Below are positions 36,874 to 45,392 of a DNA stretch of 64,000 bases, one piece after another. Every line of letters begins with the position of its first letter. The stretch's first letter is position 1. Source of the DNA: Streptococcus suis (GTDB taxonomy: Bacteria > Bacillota > Bacilli > Lactobacillales > Streptococcaceae); contig JAKTNK010000006.1 of NCBI GenBank assembly GCA_029593465.1, positions 56,865 to 120,864 of the forward strand. The letters are read 5' to 3'. A program made the translations under genes and the position numbers. The notes beneath the pieces are model-generated. The model was not told the origin of the DNA. It made no database searches and saw only the letters and a program-made list of their open reading frames with translations.

Positions 36874-36888
36874 CAGGAGGTGTGTGTC

Positions 36889-37632
36889 ATGTTAAAGACG
36901 GAACGTAAACGGCTGATTATGGATAAAATCACACTTGATGATTACGTTGTTTTAGAGGATTTAGTGGCCTTGTTAGAGACTTCTGAATCAACGGTTCGTC
37001 GTGATTTGGATGAACTAGAAGCTGAAGGCAAACTTCACCGTGTTCATGGCGGTGCTGAGAAGTTACATGCGCTTCAAGAAGAACCTAGCATCCGCCAGAA
37101 ATCTATCAAAAACGTTCAATCTAAGAAGGCCCTTGTTCAAAAAGCAGCTGAACTTATCCAAGATGGTGATGTCATTTTCCTAGATGCTGGTACCACAACA
37201 GAATTGCTGATACCTCACTTAAATCAAGAAGGATTAACGGTTGTGACCAATGCTATTCACCATGCGGCAGAACTGGTGGATAAGAATATTAAAACCTTGA
37301 TTATCGGTGGTTTTATCAAAAATACCACGGATGCTAGTGTCGGTCACATAGCGGTTGAGCAGGTTCGTCGTCTTAATTTTGACAAAGCTTTCTTGGGTAT
37401 GAATGGCATTGATGGCGAACACGTTACAACGCCTGAAATGGAAGAAGCAGTGGTTAAGCGGAGTATCATTGCAAGTGCTAAAAAAGCTTACATTTTAGCG
37501 GATTCGTCTAAATTGGGACAAGTTTCCTTTATTAATGTGGCTCCCTTAGCAGATATTACCCTGATTACCAATCGTTGTGATCATCCCTTATTACCAATCA
37601 TTAAGGATAAGACAGGAGTTATTGAAGTATGA
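36889..37632 (+). CDS. fruR: Fructose operon repressor FruR (DeoR family)
   Basis: A 247-residue DeoR regulator: N-terminal winged helix (LEDLVALLETSESTVRRDLDELEAEGKLHRVHGG) and a sugar-phosphate sensor domain (about 75-240, with FLDAGTTTELL). The usual inducer is fructose 1-phosphate. The start at 36889 follows AGGAGG; a longer GTG start would cover it. First gene of fruR-fruK-fruA with 4-base overlaps between genes. Likely autoregulated through the repeats upstream. Confidence 0.93.
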   Translation: MLKTERKRLIMDKITLDDYVVLEDLVALLETSESTVRRDLDELEAEGKLHRVHGGAEKLHALQEEPSIRQKSIKNVQSKKALVQKAAELIQDGDVIFLDAGTTTELLIPHLNQEGLTVVTNAIHHAAELVDKNIKTLIIGGFIKNTTDASVGHIAVEQVRRLNFDKAFLGMNGIDGEHVTTPEMEEAVVKRSIIASAKKAYILADSSKLGQVSFINVAPLADITLITNRCDHPLLPIIKDKTGVIEV

Positions 37633-38540
37633 TTTATACTGTTACTTTAAATCCCTCCATTGATTACATTGTTCGGCTAGAGACTGTCAATATTGGACAT
37701 GTGAATCGTATGGATAGCGATGACAAGTATGCCGGCGGCAAAGGTATCAATGTCAGTCGTATCTTGAAGCGACTAGGCATTGATAGCACAGCAACGGGAT
37801 TTATTGGCGGTTTTACCGGACAATTTATCACAGAAGCATTGCAGCAAGAAGGTATTTCAACAGCCTTTGTTCCAGTGTCTCAAGACACTCGTATCAATGT
37901 TAAAATCAAAGCGGATCAAGAAACCGAAATCAATGGACCAGGTCCGCGCATTACTGAGGCAGAACTAGCTGAGCTAAAACACCAACTGATGGAGTTATTC
38001 TCAGACGATGTCGTTGTTTTTGCAGGATCTGCGCCAAGTCATCTGGGCAATCAAGTCTATAAAGAGCTATTACCCTTAGTTAGGCAAGCAGGAGCTGCGG
38101 TGGTCTGTGATTTTGAAGGTCAGACGCTGTTAGACTCACTTGCTTACCAGCCGCTGTTAGTCAAACCCAATAATCACGAGTTGGCATCTATTTTTAATGT
38201 TAACTTGGAAACCTTAGATGATATTGAAAGCTATGCTCGTCAAATTCTAGAAAAAGGTGCACAAAATGCCTTGATTTCAATGGCGGGAGAAGGTGCTTTA
38301 CTAGTGACAAAAGAGGCTACTTATTTTGCAAAGCCAATCAAAGGTCACGTAAAGAATTCTGTTGGTGCTGGTGATTCGATGGTTGCTGGATTTACAGGAG
38401 AATTTGTCAAATCAGGAAATGCGCTGGAGGCCCTCAAATGGGGTGTTGCTTGCGGAACAGCGACCGCTTTTTCTGATGACTTAGCTAACATTGAGTTTAT
38501 CAAAGACATTTATGATAAAGTAGAGGTAGAAAAACGATGA
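37629..38540 (+). CDS. fruK: 1-phosphofructokinase
   Basis: Phosphorylates fructose 1-phosphate to fructose 1,6-bisphosphate. The 303-residue PfkB kinase has the N-terminal GGKGINVSR motif and the catalytic GAGD (Asp249, in NSVGAGDSMVAGF). Overlaps both neighbours by 4 bases (ATGA). Confidence 0.95.
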   Translation: MIYTVTLNPSIDYIVRLETVNIGHVNRMDSDDKYAGGKGINVSRILKRLGIDSTATGFIGGFTGQFITEALQQEGISTAFVPVSQDTRINVKIKADQETEINGPGPRITEAELAELKHQLMELFSDDVVVFAGSAPSHLGNQVYKELLPLVRQAGAAVVCDFEGQTLLDSLAYQPLLVKPNNHELASIFNVNLETLDDIESYARQILEKGAQNALISMAGEGALLVTKEATYFAKPIKGHVKNSVGAGDSMVAGFTGEFVKSGNALEALKWGVACGTATAFSDDLANIEFIKDIYDKVEVEKR

Positions 38541-40501
38541 AAATTCAAGATTTACTAAACAAAGACGTCATGATTTTAAACCTTCTTGCAAGGACCAAGG
38601 AGGCTGCTATTGATGAGATGATTACCCGTTTGGTCGAAGCAGGAGTGGTCAATGACTTCGCCACCTTCAAAGAAGGCATTATGGCTCGTGAAGCCTTAAC
38701 CTCAACAGGACTGGGTGATGGTATTGCCATGCCTCATGCTAAAAATACAGCGGTTGTGACGCCAACAGTCTTATTTGCAAAATCAACTTCTGGTGTCGAT
38801 TATGAAGCATTAGATGGACAACCGACTGACCTCTTTTTCATGATTGCTGCGCCTGAAGGTGCTAATGATACTCACCTAGCTGCCTTAGCAGAATTATCGA
38901 AGTACTTGATGAAAGATGGTTTTACAGATCAATTGCGCAAGGCTAATAGCCCTGAGGAAGTGATTGCTGTGTTTGATCAAGCAGAAGCTGCTGACCACGA
39001 AACAGCTGTTGAAGTGGTTTCAGACTCGACTGATGGTTCAGAGGAAGACTTTATCGTAGCCGTTACAGCATGTACAACGGGTATTGCCCATACTTATATG
39101 GCTGAAGAGGCACTGAAAAAACAAGCAGCTGCTATGGGAGTTGGGATTAAGGTAGAGACCAATGGTGCATCAGGCGTTGGTAATAAATTAACGGCAGCTG
39201 ATATTGAAAAAGCCAAAGGCGTCATTATTGCTGCTGATAAGGCGGTTGATATGCCACGTTTTAATGGGAAACCATTGCTATCACGTCCTGTTGCAGAAGG
39301 CATTAAAAAACCAGAAGCCTTGATTCAAACAATTCTTGATGGCAAAGCTGATATTTATGTAGCTTCTGGCGATGCTCAAACGACGGTATCTGATGAAAAG
39401 CTAAGCCTAGGTGGTGCCTTTTACAAACACTTGATGGGTGGTGTTTCTCAAATGTTGCCATTCGTTATTGGTGGCGGTATTATGATTGCCCTTGCCTTTC
39501 TCTTGGACAATCTCTTGGGAGTGCCAAAAGATCAACTGTCAAATCTAGGGTCTTACAATGAAGTTGCTGCCCTTTTCAAGTCTATCGGAGGTGCAGCCTT
39601 TGGCTTTATGCTCCCAGTATTGGCTGGTTATATCGCTTATTCTATCGCTGAAAAGCCTGGTTTGGTAGCAGGATTTGTTGCGGGTGCTATTGCAAGTAGC
39701 GGTATGGCTTTTGGTAAGGTCTCTTATGCTGCTGGCGGTGAAGCAACGCTTAGTCTTGCAGGTGTCTCATCAGGTTTCCTCGGAGCTTTGGTAGGTGGTT
39801 TTCTTGCTGGTGGTGTTATCCTGGCTCTTCGTAAGGTATTGGCAGGAATGCCTCGTTCACTAGATGGGGTTCGTTCAATCCTTCTCTATCCACTTCTTGG
39901 TGTTGCTGTTACAGGATTTTTGATGTTGTTTGTCAATATTCCGATGGCAGCGATTAACACAGCGCTTAACACCTTCCTTGAAAACCTTTCAGGCAGTTCA
40001 GCTGTTTTGATGGGGCTTTTAGTTGGTGGTATGATGGCTGTTGATATGGGTGGTCCAGTTAACAAAGCGGCCTATGTATTTGGAACAGGTACCTTAGCAG
40101 CAACTGTAGCTAGTGGTGGTTCGGTTGTCATGGCGGCGGTTATGGCTGGTGGTATGGTGCCTCCTCTAGCGGTCTTTGTGGCTACCTTACTCTTTAAAGA
40201 TAAATTTACTGAAGAAGAGCGTAGTTCTGGTTTGACCAATATCGTTATGGGTCTCTCCTTTATTACCGAAGGTGCTATCCCATTTGGTGCTGCTGACCCA
40301 GCTCGTGCGATTCCAAGTTTCATCGCAGGTTCAGCATTGACAGGTGCCCTCGTTGGTCTTGCAGGAATCAAGCTCATGGCTCCTCATGGCGGTATCTTTG
40401 TTATCGCCTTGACAAGCAACCCACTCCTATACCTCTTATTTGTCGCGGTTGGAGCAGTGGTTTCAGGACTTCTCTTTGGATTTTTACGCAAGGAAAAATA
40501 A
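38537..40501 (+). CDS. fruA: Fructose PTS transporter, fused EIIABC
   Basis: Takes up fructose and phosphorylates it at C1. Order of domains in the 654 residues: EIIA (about 1-145, phospho-His67 in MPHAKN), EIIB (about 170-270, phospho-Cys179 in TACTTGIAHTYMAEE), EIIC from about 295 with eight or nine membrane segments and the GGPVNKAAY and ITEGAIPF motifs. Overlaps fruK by 4 bases; followed by a terminator. Confidence 0.95.
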   Translation: MKIQDLLNKDVMILNLLARTKEAAIDEMITRLVEAGVVNDFATFKEGIMAREALTSTGLGDGIAMPHAKNTAVVTPTVLFAKSTSGVDYEALDGQPTDLFFMIAAPEGANDTHLAALAELSKYLMKDGFTDQLRKANSPEEVIAVFDQAEAADHETAVEVVSDSTDGSEEDFIVAVTACTTGIAHTYMAEEALKKQAAAMGVGIKVETNGASGVGNKLTAADIEKAKGVIIAADKAVDMPRFNGKPLLSRPVAEGIKKPEALIQTILDGKADIYVASGDAQTTVSDEKLSLGGAFYKHLMGGVSQMLPFVIGGGIMIALAFLLDNLLGVPKDQLSNLGSYNEVAALFKSIGGAAFGFMLPVLAGYIAYSIAEKPGLVAGFVAGAIASSGMAFGKVSYAAGGEATLSLAGVSSGFLGALVGGFLAGGVILALRKVLAGMPRSLDGVRSILLYPLLGVAVTGFLMLFVNIPMAAINTALNTFLENLSGSSAVLMGLLVGGMMAVDMGGPVNKAAYVFGTGTLAATVASGGSVVMAAVMAGGMVPPLAVFVATLLFKDKFTEEERSSGLTNIVMGLSFITEGAIPFGAADPARAIPSFIAGSALTGALVGLAGIKLMAPHGGIFVIALTSNPLLYLLFVAVGAVVSGLLFGFLRKEK

Positions 40502-40523
40502 TTGTTTCTAAATGTCATCAATA

Positions 40524-40552
40524 CAGCACTGGTCGTTAGACCAGTGCTTTTT
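40524..40552 (+). terminator. Terminator of the fructose operon
   Basis: AGCACTGGTC / GACCAGTGCT with loop GTTA and TTTTT. Confidence 0.9.
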
Positions 40553-40654
40553 GTGAGCCGATGTTTTTACTGAATGTAAGTAATCACTGGCAAAAGTCCG
40601 TTTATTAGCGGTGGTTTAGGAACAGCAGAAATCAAGGGTAAACTGATTTTTAGT

Positions 40655-40682
40655 TTGTTTGCCTAAAGTCTTATGTTAAAAT
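40655..40682 (+). promoter_or_regulatory. Promoter of the glucosaminidase gene
   Basis: TTGTTT (40655-40660), 16 bases, TAAAAT (40677-40682) with TGT extension. Confidence 0.6.
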
Positions 40683-40711
40683 AAGGAAATCATCGTAAGG
40701 AGGGTGCTGAT

Positions 40712-41293
40712 TTGGTAAAACGACAGAAAAAGTCCTTTTATGGCTGGCGAAGGCTTGGTTTAACCGTGATGATAGGATTTGCTATTCTTGTTTTTATAAG
40801 GCAATTGCTACCCCAAAGAGCAGAGCAAGGTGATGGCTTATCAGTAACGCAACAGTTTATTGCTGATATTGGCCCCAGAGCTCAGGTGATTGCTGCTGCA
40901 AACGATTTGTATGCTTCTGTGATGATTGCCCAAGCTATTTTAGAGTCAGACAGCGGGCAATCCGAGCTTAGTCAAGCACCGCATTACAATTTTTTTGGCA
41001 TTAAAGGAAGCTATGAAGGGCAATCCGTGTCTTTTGAAACTTGGGAAGATGATGGTCAAGGGAATCCCTATACGGTGACCTCAGCCTTTCGCTCTTATGG
41101 TAGTCTGGATAGAGGGCTAGCAGATTATGCGCTATTTTTGCAATCAGACCTGTACTGGGGTGTTCGCAGAAGTTATACTAGCACCTACCAAGACGCCACG
41201 GCAGCATTGACGGGCACTTATGCCACGGATACCAGCTACGGTGCTAAGCTCAATGACTTGATTCAACGGTATCAGCTAACAGGTTATGATTGA
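40712..41293 (+). CDS. GH73-type glucosaminidase, membrane anchored
   Basis: A peptidoglycan hydrolase of 193 residues. After a basic tail comes a hydrophobic segment (about 14-29) that should anchor it, then a glucosaminidase domain. Markers: AQAILESDSGQSELSQAPHYNFFGIKG with the catalytic glutamate in ILES, WGVRRSYT and TYATDTSYGAKLNDLI. It is a small stand-alone domain without cell-wall-binding repeats. The start is TTG, with AAGGAGG eight bases upstream; no ATG alternative has a comparable SD. Monocistronic. Confidence 0.85.
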   Translation: MVKRQKKSFYGWRRLGLTVMIGFAILVFIRQLLPQRAEQGDGLSVTQQFIADIGPRAQVIAAANDLYASVMIAQAILESDSGQSELSQAPHYNFFGIKGSYEGQSVSFETWEDDGQGNPYTVTSAFRSYGSLDRGLADYALFLQSDLYWGVRRSYTSTYQDATAALTGTYATDTSYGAKLNDLIQRYQLTGYD

Positions 41294-41335
41294 TTAAAAA
41301 CTTGTGATGTGAACAGTTTCTTTTAAGTCGTATCC

Positions 41336-41364
41336 TAGTGATTTGCTAGTCTTTTTGCTATAAT
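41336..41364 (+). promoter_or_regulatory. Promoter at the start of the unknown 173-residue gene
   Basis: TATAAT (41359-41364) with TGC extension; TAGTGA (41336-41341) at 17 bases is a weak -35. The predicted +1 is 41371, one base before the ATG. Confidence 0.55.
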
Positions 41365-41371
41365 AAGTCTT

Positions 41372-41893
41372 ATGAAAACAATCAATGACGTTTATGGGCA
41401 ACACGCTGAAATGCCATTTATCCTGCCAAAGTACGAAGCAGAGCTACTACGAAAACCCATTGCTAAGCGGCAAATGGAGCGGACTCCAGAAGGCTTTTTG
41501 CCAGGGCATATCATTCTTTTGTGGCGGATACAATTTGGCACTTACACAACCAAAAGCCCTCATCATAAATACTTTTACACGACTTATGGCATTGATGCTC
41601 AAAAGGAGTTGGAGAGTTTGATAGAACAAGGCTATGTTAAGATTAATTCTGCCTTTGATTCCCTCCACCTACTATCTGCTTTAGCTATTAAAGATTTTTT
41701 GAAAGCAAAAGAAGTTAAGGGATTGAGCAAAATGAAGCGCCAGGACTTGGACAGTAGCCTAAAGGCTTGCTATACAGAGGCAGAACTGTCCTCCTTGTTT
41801 TCGGAGCGTTCTTATGCGCTGACGCAAAGTGGTGTGGATTTGCTGGCTAAACACCCTGAGATTGTCGCCAAGCATCCGCAGAAGAAATTATAG
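41372..41893 (+). CDS. Protein of unknown function with a SAP-like segment
   Basis: A soluble 173-residue protein not clearly recognised. The first part (about 1-60) is rich in aromatic and basic residues (WRIQFGTYTTKSPHHKYFYTTYG); a winged-helix-like pattern follows (ELESLIEQGYVKI, about 67-80). Residues 95-120 (IKDFLKAKEVKGLSKMKRQDL) read like a SAP motif, and the end ALTQSGVDLLAKHPEIVAKH has the shape of a repeat seen in phage and streptococcal proteins. A DNA-binding role is a guess. No Shine-Dalgarno; the -10 box is 7 bases away, so the message may be leaderless. Confidence 0.7.
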   Translation: MKTINDVYGQHAEMPFILPKYEAELLRKPIAKRQMERTPEGFLPGHIILLWRIQFGTYTTKSPHHKYFYTTYGIDAQKELESLIEQGYVKINSAFDSLHLLSALAIKDFLKAKEVKGLSKMKRQDLDSSLKACYTEAELSSLFSERSYALTQSGVDLLAKHPEIVAKHPQKKL

Positions 41894-41898
41894 CAATC

Positions 41899-41927
41899 TT
41901 TAAATTTAAGAGAGTGTGTGCTATAAT
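41899..41927 (+). promoter_or_regulatory. Promoter of the DUF1149-degV unit
   Basis: TTTAAA (41899-41904), 17 bases, TATAAT (41922-41927) with TGC extension. Confidence 0.7.
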
Positions 41928-41956
41928 AAAACTACTTGTATCTAGAGGAGAACACT

Positions 41957-42337
41957 ATGGAAGTTATTCGTGAAAAAGAATTTGTTAACCAATACCATTA
42001 CAATGCTCGTAATTTGGAGTGGGAAAAAGAAAATGGGACACCGGAAACGAATTTTGAGGTTACTTTTCAGCTGGTAGAGAAGAATCAAGAGCAGCATCAA
42101 ACAACAATTATAGCTGTCTTGCAATTTACGATTGTTCGCGATGAGTTTGTGATTTCAGGAGTGATCTCGCAAATGGATCACATTAAAAATCGTATTGTTA
42201 ACGAACCAAGAGAGTTTTCTAAAGAAGAAGTTGAATCACTAGCTGAGCCGCTCTTGGAGATGGTGAAGCGTCTGACTTATGAGGTGACAGAAATCGCCTT
42301 GGATCAACCAGGTGTTAAATTGGAGTTTAATCACTAA
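41957..42337 (+). CDS. DUF1149 protein
   Basis: A 126-residue protein of the DUF1149 family, known mainly from streptococci and relatives, with an overall SecB-like alternating pattern of strands (NFEVTFQLVEKNQEQHQTTI, FVISGVISQMDHI). Function unknown. The start at 41957 has GAGGAG upstream; a longer frame includes that SD. Its stop overlaps the degV ATG by one base. Confidence 0.82.
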   Translation: MEVIREKEFVNQYHYNARNLEWEKENGTPETNFEVTFQLVEKNQEQHQTTIIAVLQFTIVRDEFVISGVISQMDHIKNRIVNEPREFSKEEVESLAEPLLEMVKRLTYEVTEIALDQPGVKLEFNH

Positions 42338-43185
42338 TGAAATTAGCAGTTGTAACGGATAGTTCAGCAGCCCTGCCTCAGTCCATTCAGGGACATGAAA
42401 ATCTTTATTGTCTAGATATTCCCGTCACGATAGCTGGCCAAGTCTATGTTGAGAATCAGAACTTGACGATGCCTCAGTTTTACGAGAAGATGGCTGAACA
42501 GAACGAATTACCAAAAACAAGTCAACCGAGTTTAGCCGCCTTTGATGACCTACTCATGCAGTTAACAGCTGAAGAGTACACTCACGTGCTAGGTCTCTTT
42601 TTATCAAGTGGGATTTCAGGTTTTTGGGCCAATAGTCAATTTTTAAAAGAAGAACATCCTGAACTTGTCATTGAGATTCCAGACACTAAAATCACGTCAG
42701 CGCCCTTAGGCCAAATGGTCAAGACAGCTTTGACGCTAGCAGACGAGGGTCAACAGTTTGACCTTATTTTGGCTAAACTTGATGAGCAAATCAAAGGGAC
42801 AACAGCTTTTATTGTCGTGGATGATTTGAACCATTTGGTCAAAGGAGGGCGTTTATCAAATGGGGCTGCCTTACTTGGTAATCTTTTGTCGATAAAGCCT
42901 ATCCTCTACTTTAATGATGAGGGTGTCATCGAAGTTTACGAAAAAGTGCGTACGGAAAAGAAAGCCCTCAAACGTTTGCTGGAATTATTAAAGGAAAAAA
43001 CACAAAATGGTGACTATGATGTTGCTATTATCCATGCCAATGCTGAAAAGAAGGCCGCAGAACTTTACGAAGCTCTGAAACTTTCGGGTTATCAACAGCC
43101 TTTGTCAATCGTATCATTTGGCAGTGTTATCGCGACGCATTTGGGAGAAGGGGCTGTTGCCTTTGGCATAACTCCCAAAGTCTAA
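42337..43185 (+). CDS. DegV-family fatty acid-binding protein (FakB-like)
   Basis: A 282-residue DegV protein. Relatives (FakB) carry fatty acids for phosphorylation by FakA. It has the DegV hallmark start KLAVVTDSSAALP, the SGISGFWANSQ loop, and VKGGRLSNGAALLGNLLSIKPIL, which lines the lipid pocket. Coupled to the DUF1149 gene by the TAATG overlap. Which fatty acid it prefers cannot be told. Confidence 0.88.
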   Translation: MKLAVVTDSSAALPQSIQGHENLYCLDIPVTIAGQVYVENQNLTMPQFYEKMAEQNELPKTSQPSLAAFDDLLMQLTAEEYTHVLGLFLSSGISGFWANSQFLKEEHPELVIEIPDTKITSAPLGQMVKTALTLADEGQQFDLILAKLDEQIKGTTAFIVVDDLNHLVKGGRLSNGAALLGNLLSIKPILYFNDEGVIEVYEKVRTEKKALKRLLELLKEKTQNGDYDVAIIHANAEKKAAELYEALKLSGYQQPLSIVSFGSVIATHLGEGAVAFGITPKV

Positions 43186-43221
43186 CAGTTGTGCTTGTTC
43201 TTAAAGAGAATTATTAGTTTA

Positions 43222-43274
43222 GGGAGGTTGAGATTTTCTGATAGAGTCAGAAAAGAAGCTCACTCCCTTTTTAA
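43222..43274 (+). terminator. Imperfect terminator after degV
   Basis: A long stem, GGGAGGTTGAGA-TTTTCTGA with TCAGAAAA-GAAGCTCACTCCC, followed by TTTTT; a few mismatches. Confidence 0.65.
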
Positions 43275-43298
43275 GAAGTTAGGAAAAGGAGATTGAAG

Positions 43299-44066
43299 AT
43301 GGCGATTAAAGTCATTATTGCAGGATTTAAGGGGCGTATGGGTTCAACAGCGGTTGAGATGGTCCAAGCAGATCATGAATTGGAATTGGCTGCTGTTTTA
43401 GACCCCTTTGCTGAAGAGTCAGAACTCGATGGTGTGCCTGTATTTAAAGATAAAGCTGATTTAGTTGGCTTTGAAGCAGATGTTTGGGTTGACTTTACCA
43501 TGCCTAAGGTTGCTTATGAAAATACTCGGTTTGCCTTGGAAAATGGCTTTGCCCCTGTGGTTGGAACAACTGGCTTTAGTGAAGAGCAGATTGCAGAGCT
43601 AATTACGTTATCATCCCAAAAAGCTTTGGGAGGTTTGATTGCACCTAACTTTGCTATTGGCGCCATCTTGCTGATGGAGTTTGCAGCCAAAGCAGCTCAG
43701 TATTTCCCTGATTTAGAAATCATCGAACTCCACCATGACAAGAAAAAAGATGCTCCGTCTGGAACAGCTATCAAAACAGCAGAACTAATCGCTGAAAGCC
43801 GTCAGTCTAAGGCACAGGGAGCAGCTGATGAAGAGGAATTGATAGCAGGAGCACGTGGTGCTCAGTACGATGGTTTCCGTATTCACAGTGTTCGTTTGCC
43901 TGGTCTTGTAGCTCACCAAGAAGTGATTTTTGGTGCTCAGGGAGAAGGGTTAACGTTACGACATGACTCTTATGATCGTTCATCCTTTATGAGTGGTGTT
44001 AATTTGGGCATTAAAGAAGTTGTCAAACGTGACCAGTTAGTTTATGGATTGGAAAAATTACTGTAA
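43299..44066 (+). CDS. dapB: 4-hydroxy-tetrahydrodipicolinate reductase
   Basis: NAD(P)H enzyme of lysine synthesis. The 255 residues have the nucleotide-binding start [14 protein letters not shown], the catalytic [15 protein letters not shown] (His and Lys), and [12 protein letters not shown]. The start at 43299 follows AAGGAG; a longer TTG form is rejected. Overlaps cca by 1 base. Confidence 0.95.
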   Translation: MAIKVIIAGFKGRMGSTAVEMVQADHELELAAVLDPFAEESELDGVPVFKDKADLVGFEADVWVDFTMPKVAYENTRFALENGFAPVVGTTGFSEEQIAELITLSSQKALGGLIAPNFAIGAILLMEFAAKAAQYFPDLEIIELHHDKKKDAPSGTAIKTAELIAESRQSKAQGAADEEELIAGARGAQYDGFRIHSVRLPGLVAHQEVIFGAQGEGLTLRHDSYDRSSFMSGVNLGIKEVVKRDQLVYGLEKLL

Positions 44067-45277
44067 TGAGATTACAACAACTACCCATTGAATTTGAGGA
44101 GGCCTTGCCACTTCTTGAAAGAATCAAATCAGCGGGTTTTGAAGCTTATTTTGTTGGTGGCTCTGTTCGTGATGTTCTTCTAGGTCGGCCCATTCATGAT
44201 GTGGATATCGCAACGTCTTCTTATCCAGAAGAAACCAAGGCTATTTTTGCTCGAACGGCTGATGTTGGGATTGAGCATGGGACGGTTCTGGTCTTAGAAA
44301 ACGGTCATGAGTATGAAGTGACGACTTTTCGGACTGAGGACGCCTATGTCGATTACCGTAGGCCATCCAGCGTGTCCTTTGTTCGTTCTTTAAAAGAGGA
44401 TTTAAAACGGCGTGATTTTACGGTGAATGCTTTTGCTCTGAGTGATGACGGTCAAATCATTGACCTTTTTGATGGTTTATCAGATTTGAAGCAAGGCCTC
44501 TTGAGAGCGGTTGGCCTTGCTTCGGAGCGCTTCAATGAAGATGCCTTGCGTATTATGAGAGGTATTCGATTTGCAGCTAGTTTGGATTTTGACATCGAAG
44601 AAAAAACCTTAGAAGCTATGACAGCCTGTGCGCCATTATTGGATAAGATTTCAGTTGAGCGTAGCTTTGTCGAATTCAACAAGCTCATGTTGTCACCACA
44701 TTGGTCCAAGGGCTTGAGCGTTTTGATGGTGACAAAAGCTTATGATTTTTTACCTGATTTGGCTGGGACCAGACAAGTGTGGCAGAGAATGTTGGCAGAT
44801 ATTGAGACGGATTATGTTTTTCAAAGTTCTGAGCAAGCCTGGACAGCTATCTTGTTGAGTCTAGAGCATCGAGAGCCTAAAGCTTTTCTCAAGAAATGGA
44901 AAACCTCGGTTCAATTTCAGAAAAAGGTTTGTGGTATGATGACCCTATTTCAGGAAAGAAGCAAGCAAGAGCTGAGCAAGTGGCAGGTTTATCAGTATGG
45001 ATATGAGATAGCTGCAGAAGTTGAAGCCTTGAGAGCAGCGTTTGGCTTGCCTGCTGATATGGAACGTTTAGAGCGGTTGGATAGAACGTTAGCCATTCAT
45101 GATAAGCATGAGATTGTGGTCAATGGTGGTTTGTTGATTGCTCAACTGGGCTTGAAACCAGGGCCTGACCTGGGACGCTACCTTCATCAAGTGGAAGAAG
45201 CCATTGTCAATGATAGCTTAGCTAATGATAAAGAGGCTATTTTTGCTTATATTCAGAAGCTGTCAGATAAGTTTTAA
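44066..45277 (+). CDS. cca: CCA-adding tRNA nucleotidyltransferase
   Basis: Adds or repairs the 3' CCA of tRNA. The 403-residue class II enzyme has [22 protein letters not shown] (GGSVRD and the DxD metal site), [11 protein letters not shown], the nucleotide-selecting [17 protein letters not shown] block, and a helical C-terminal part. It fits the tRNAs here, none of which encodes CCA. Starts at the dapB stop (TAATG). Confidence 0.95.
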   Translation: MRLQQLPIEFEEALPLLERIKSAGFEAYFVGGSVRDVLLGRPIHDVDIATSSYPEETKAIFARTADVGIEHGTVLVLENGHEYEVTTFRTEDAYVDYRRPSSVSFVRSLKEDLKRRDFTVNAFALSDDGQIIDLFDGLSDLKQGLLRAVGLASERFNEDALRIMRGIRFAASLDFDIEEKTLEAMTACAPLLDKISVERSFVEFNKLMLSPHWSKGLSVLMVTKAYDFLPDLAGTRQVWQRMLADIETDYVFQSSEQAWTAILLSLEHREPKAFLKKWKTSVQFQKKVCGMMTLFQERSKQELSKWQVYQYGYEIAAEVEALRAAFGLPADMERLERLDRTLAIHDKHEIVVNGGLLIAQLGLKPGPDLGRYLHQVEEAIVNDSLANDKEAIFAYIQKLSDKF

Positions 45278-45288
45278 GAAATAGATGG

Positions 45289-45318
45289 TCAAACAGTGAC
45301 TTTGAGGTCACTGTTTTC
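45289..45318 (+). terminator. Terminator after cca
   Basis: AAACAGTGAC / GTCACTGTTT with a 6-base loop and a short T run. Confidence 0.8.
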
Positions 45319-45392
45319 GGCGATTTAGCGCTTCGAAAAGTTATCAGGATGAGGATTCTACAAGCTGTAGTTGATTTAGAAAAGGAAATGTG

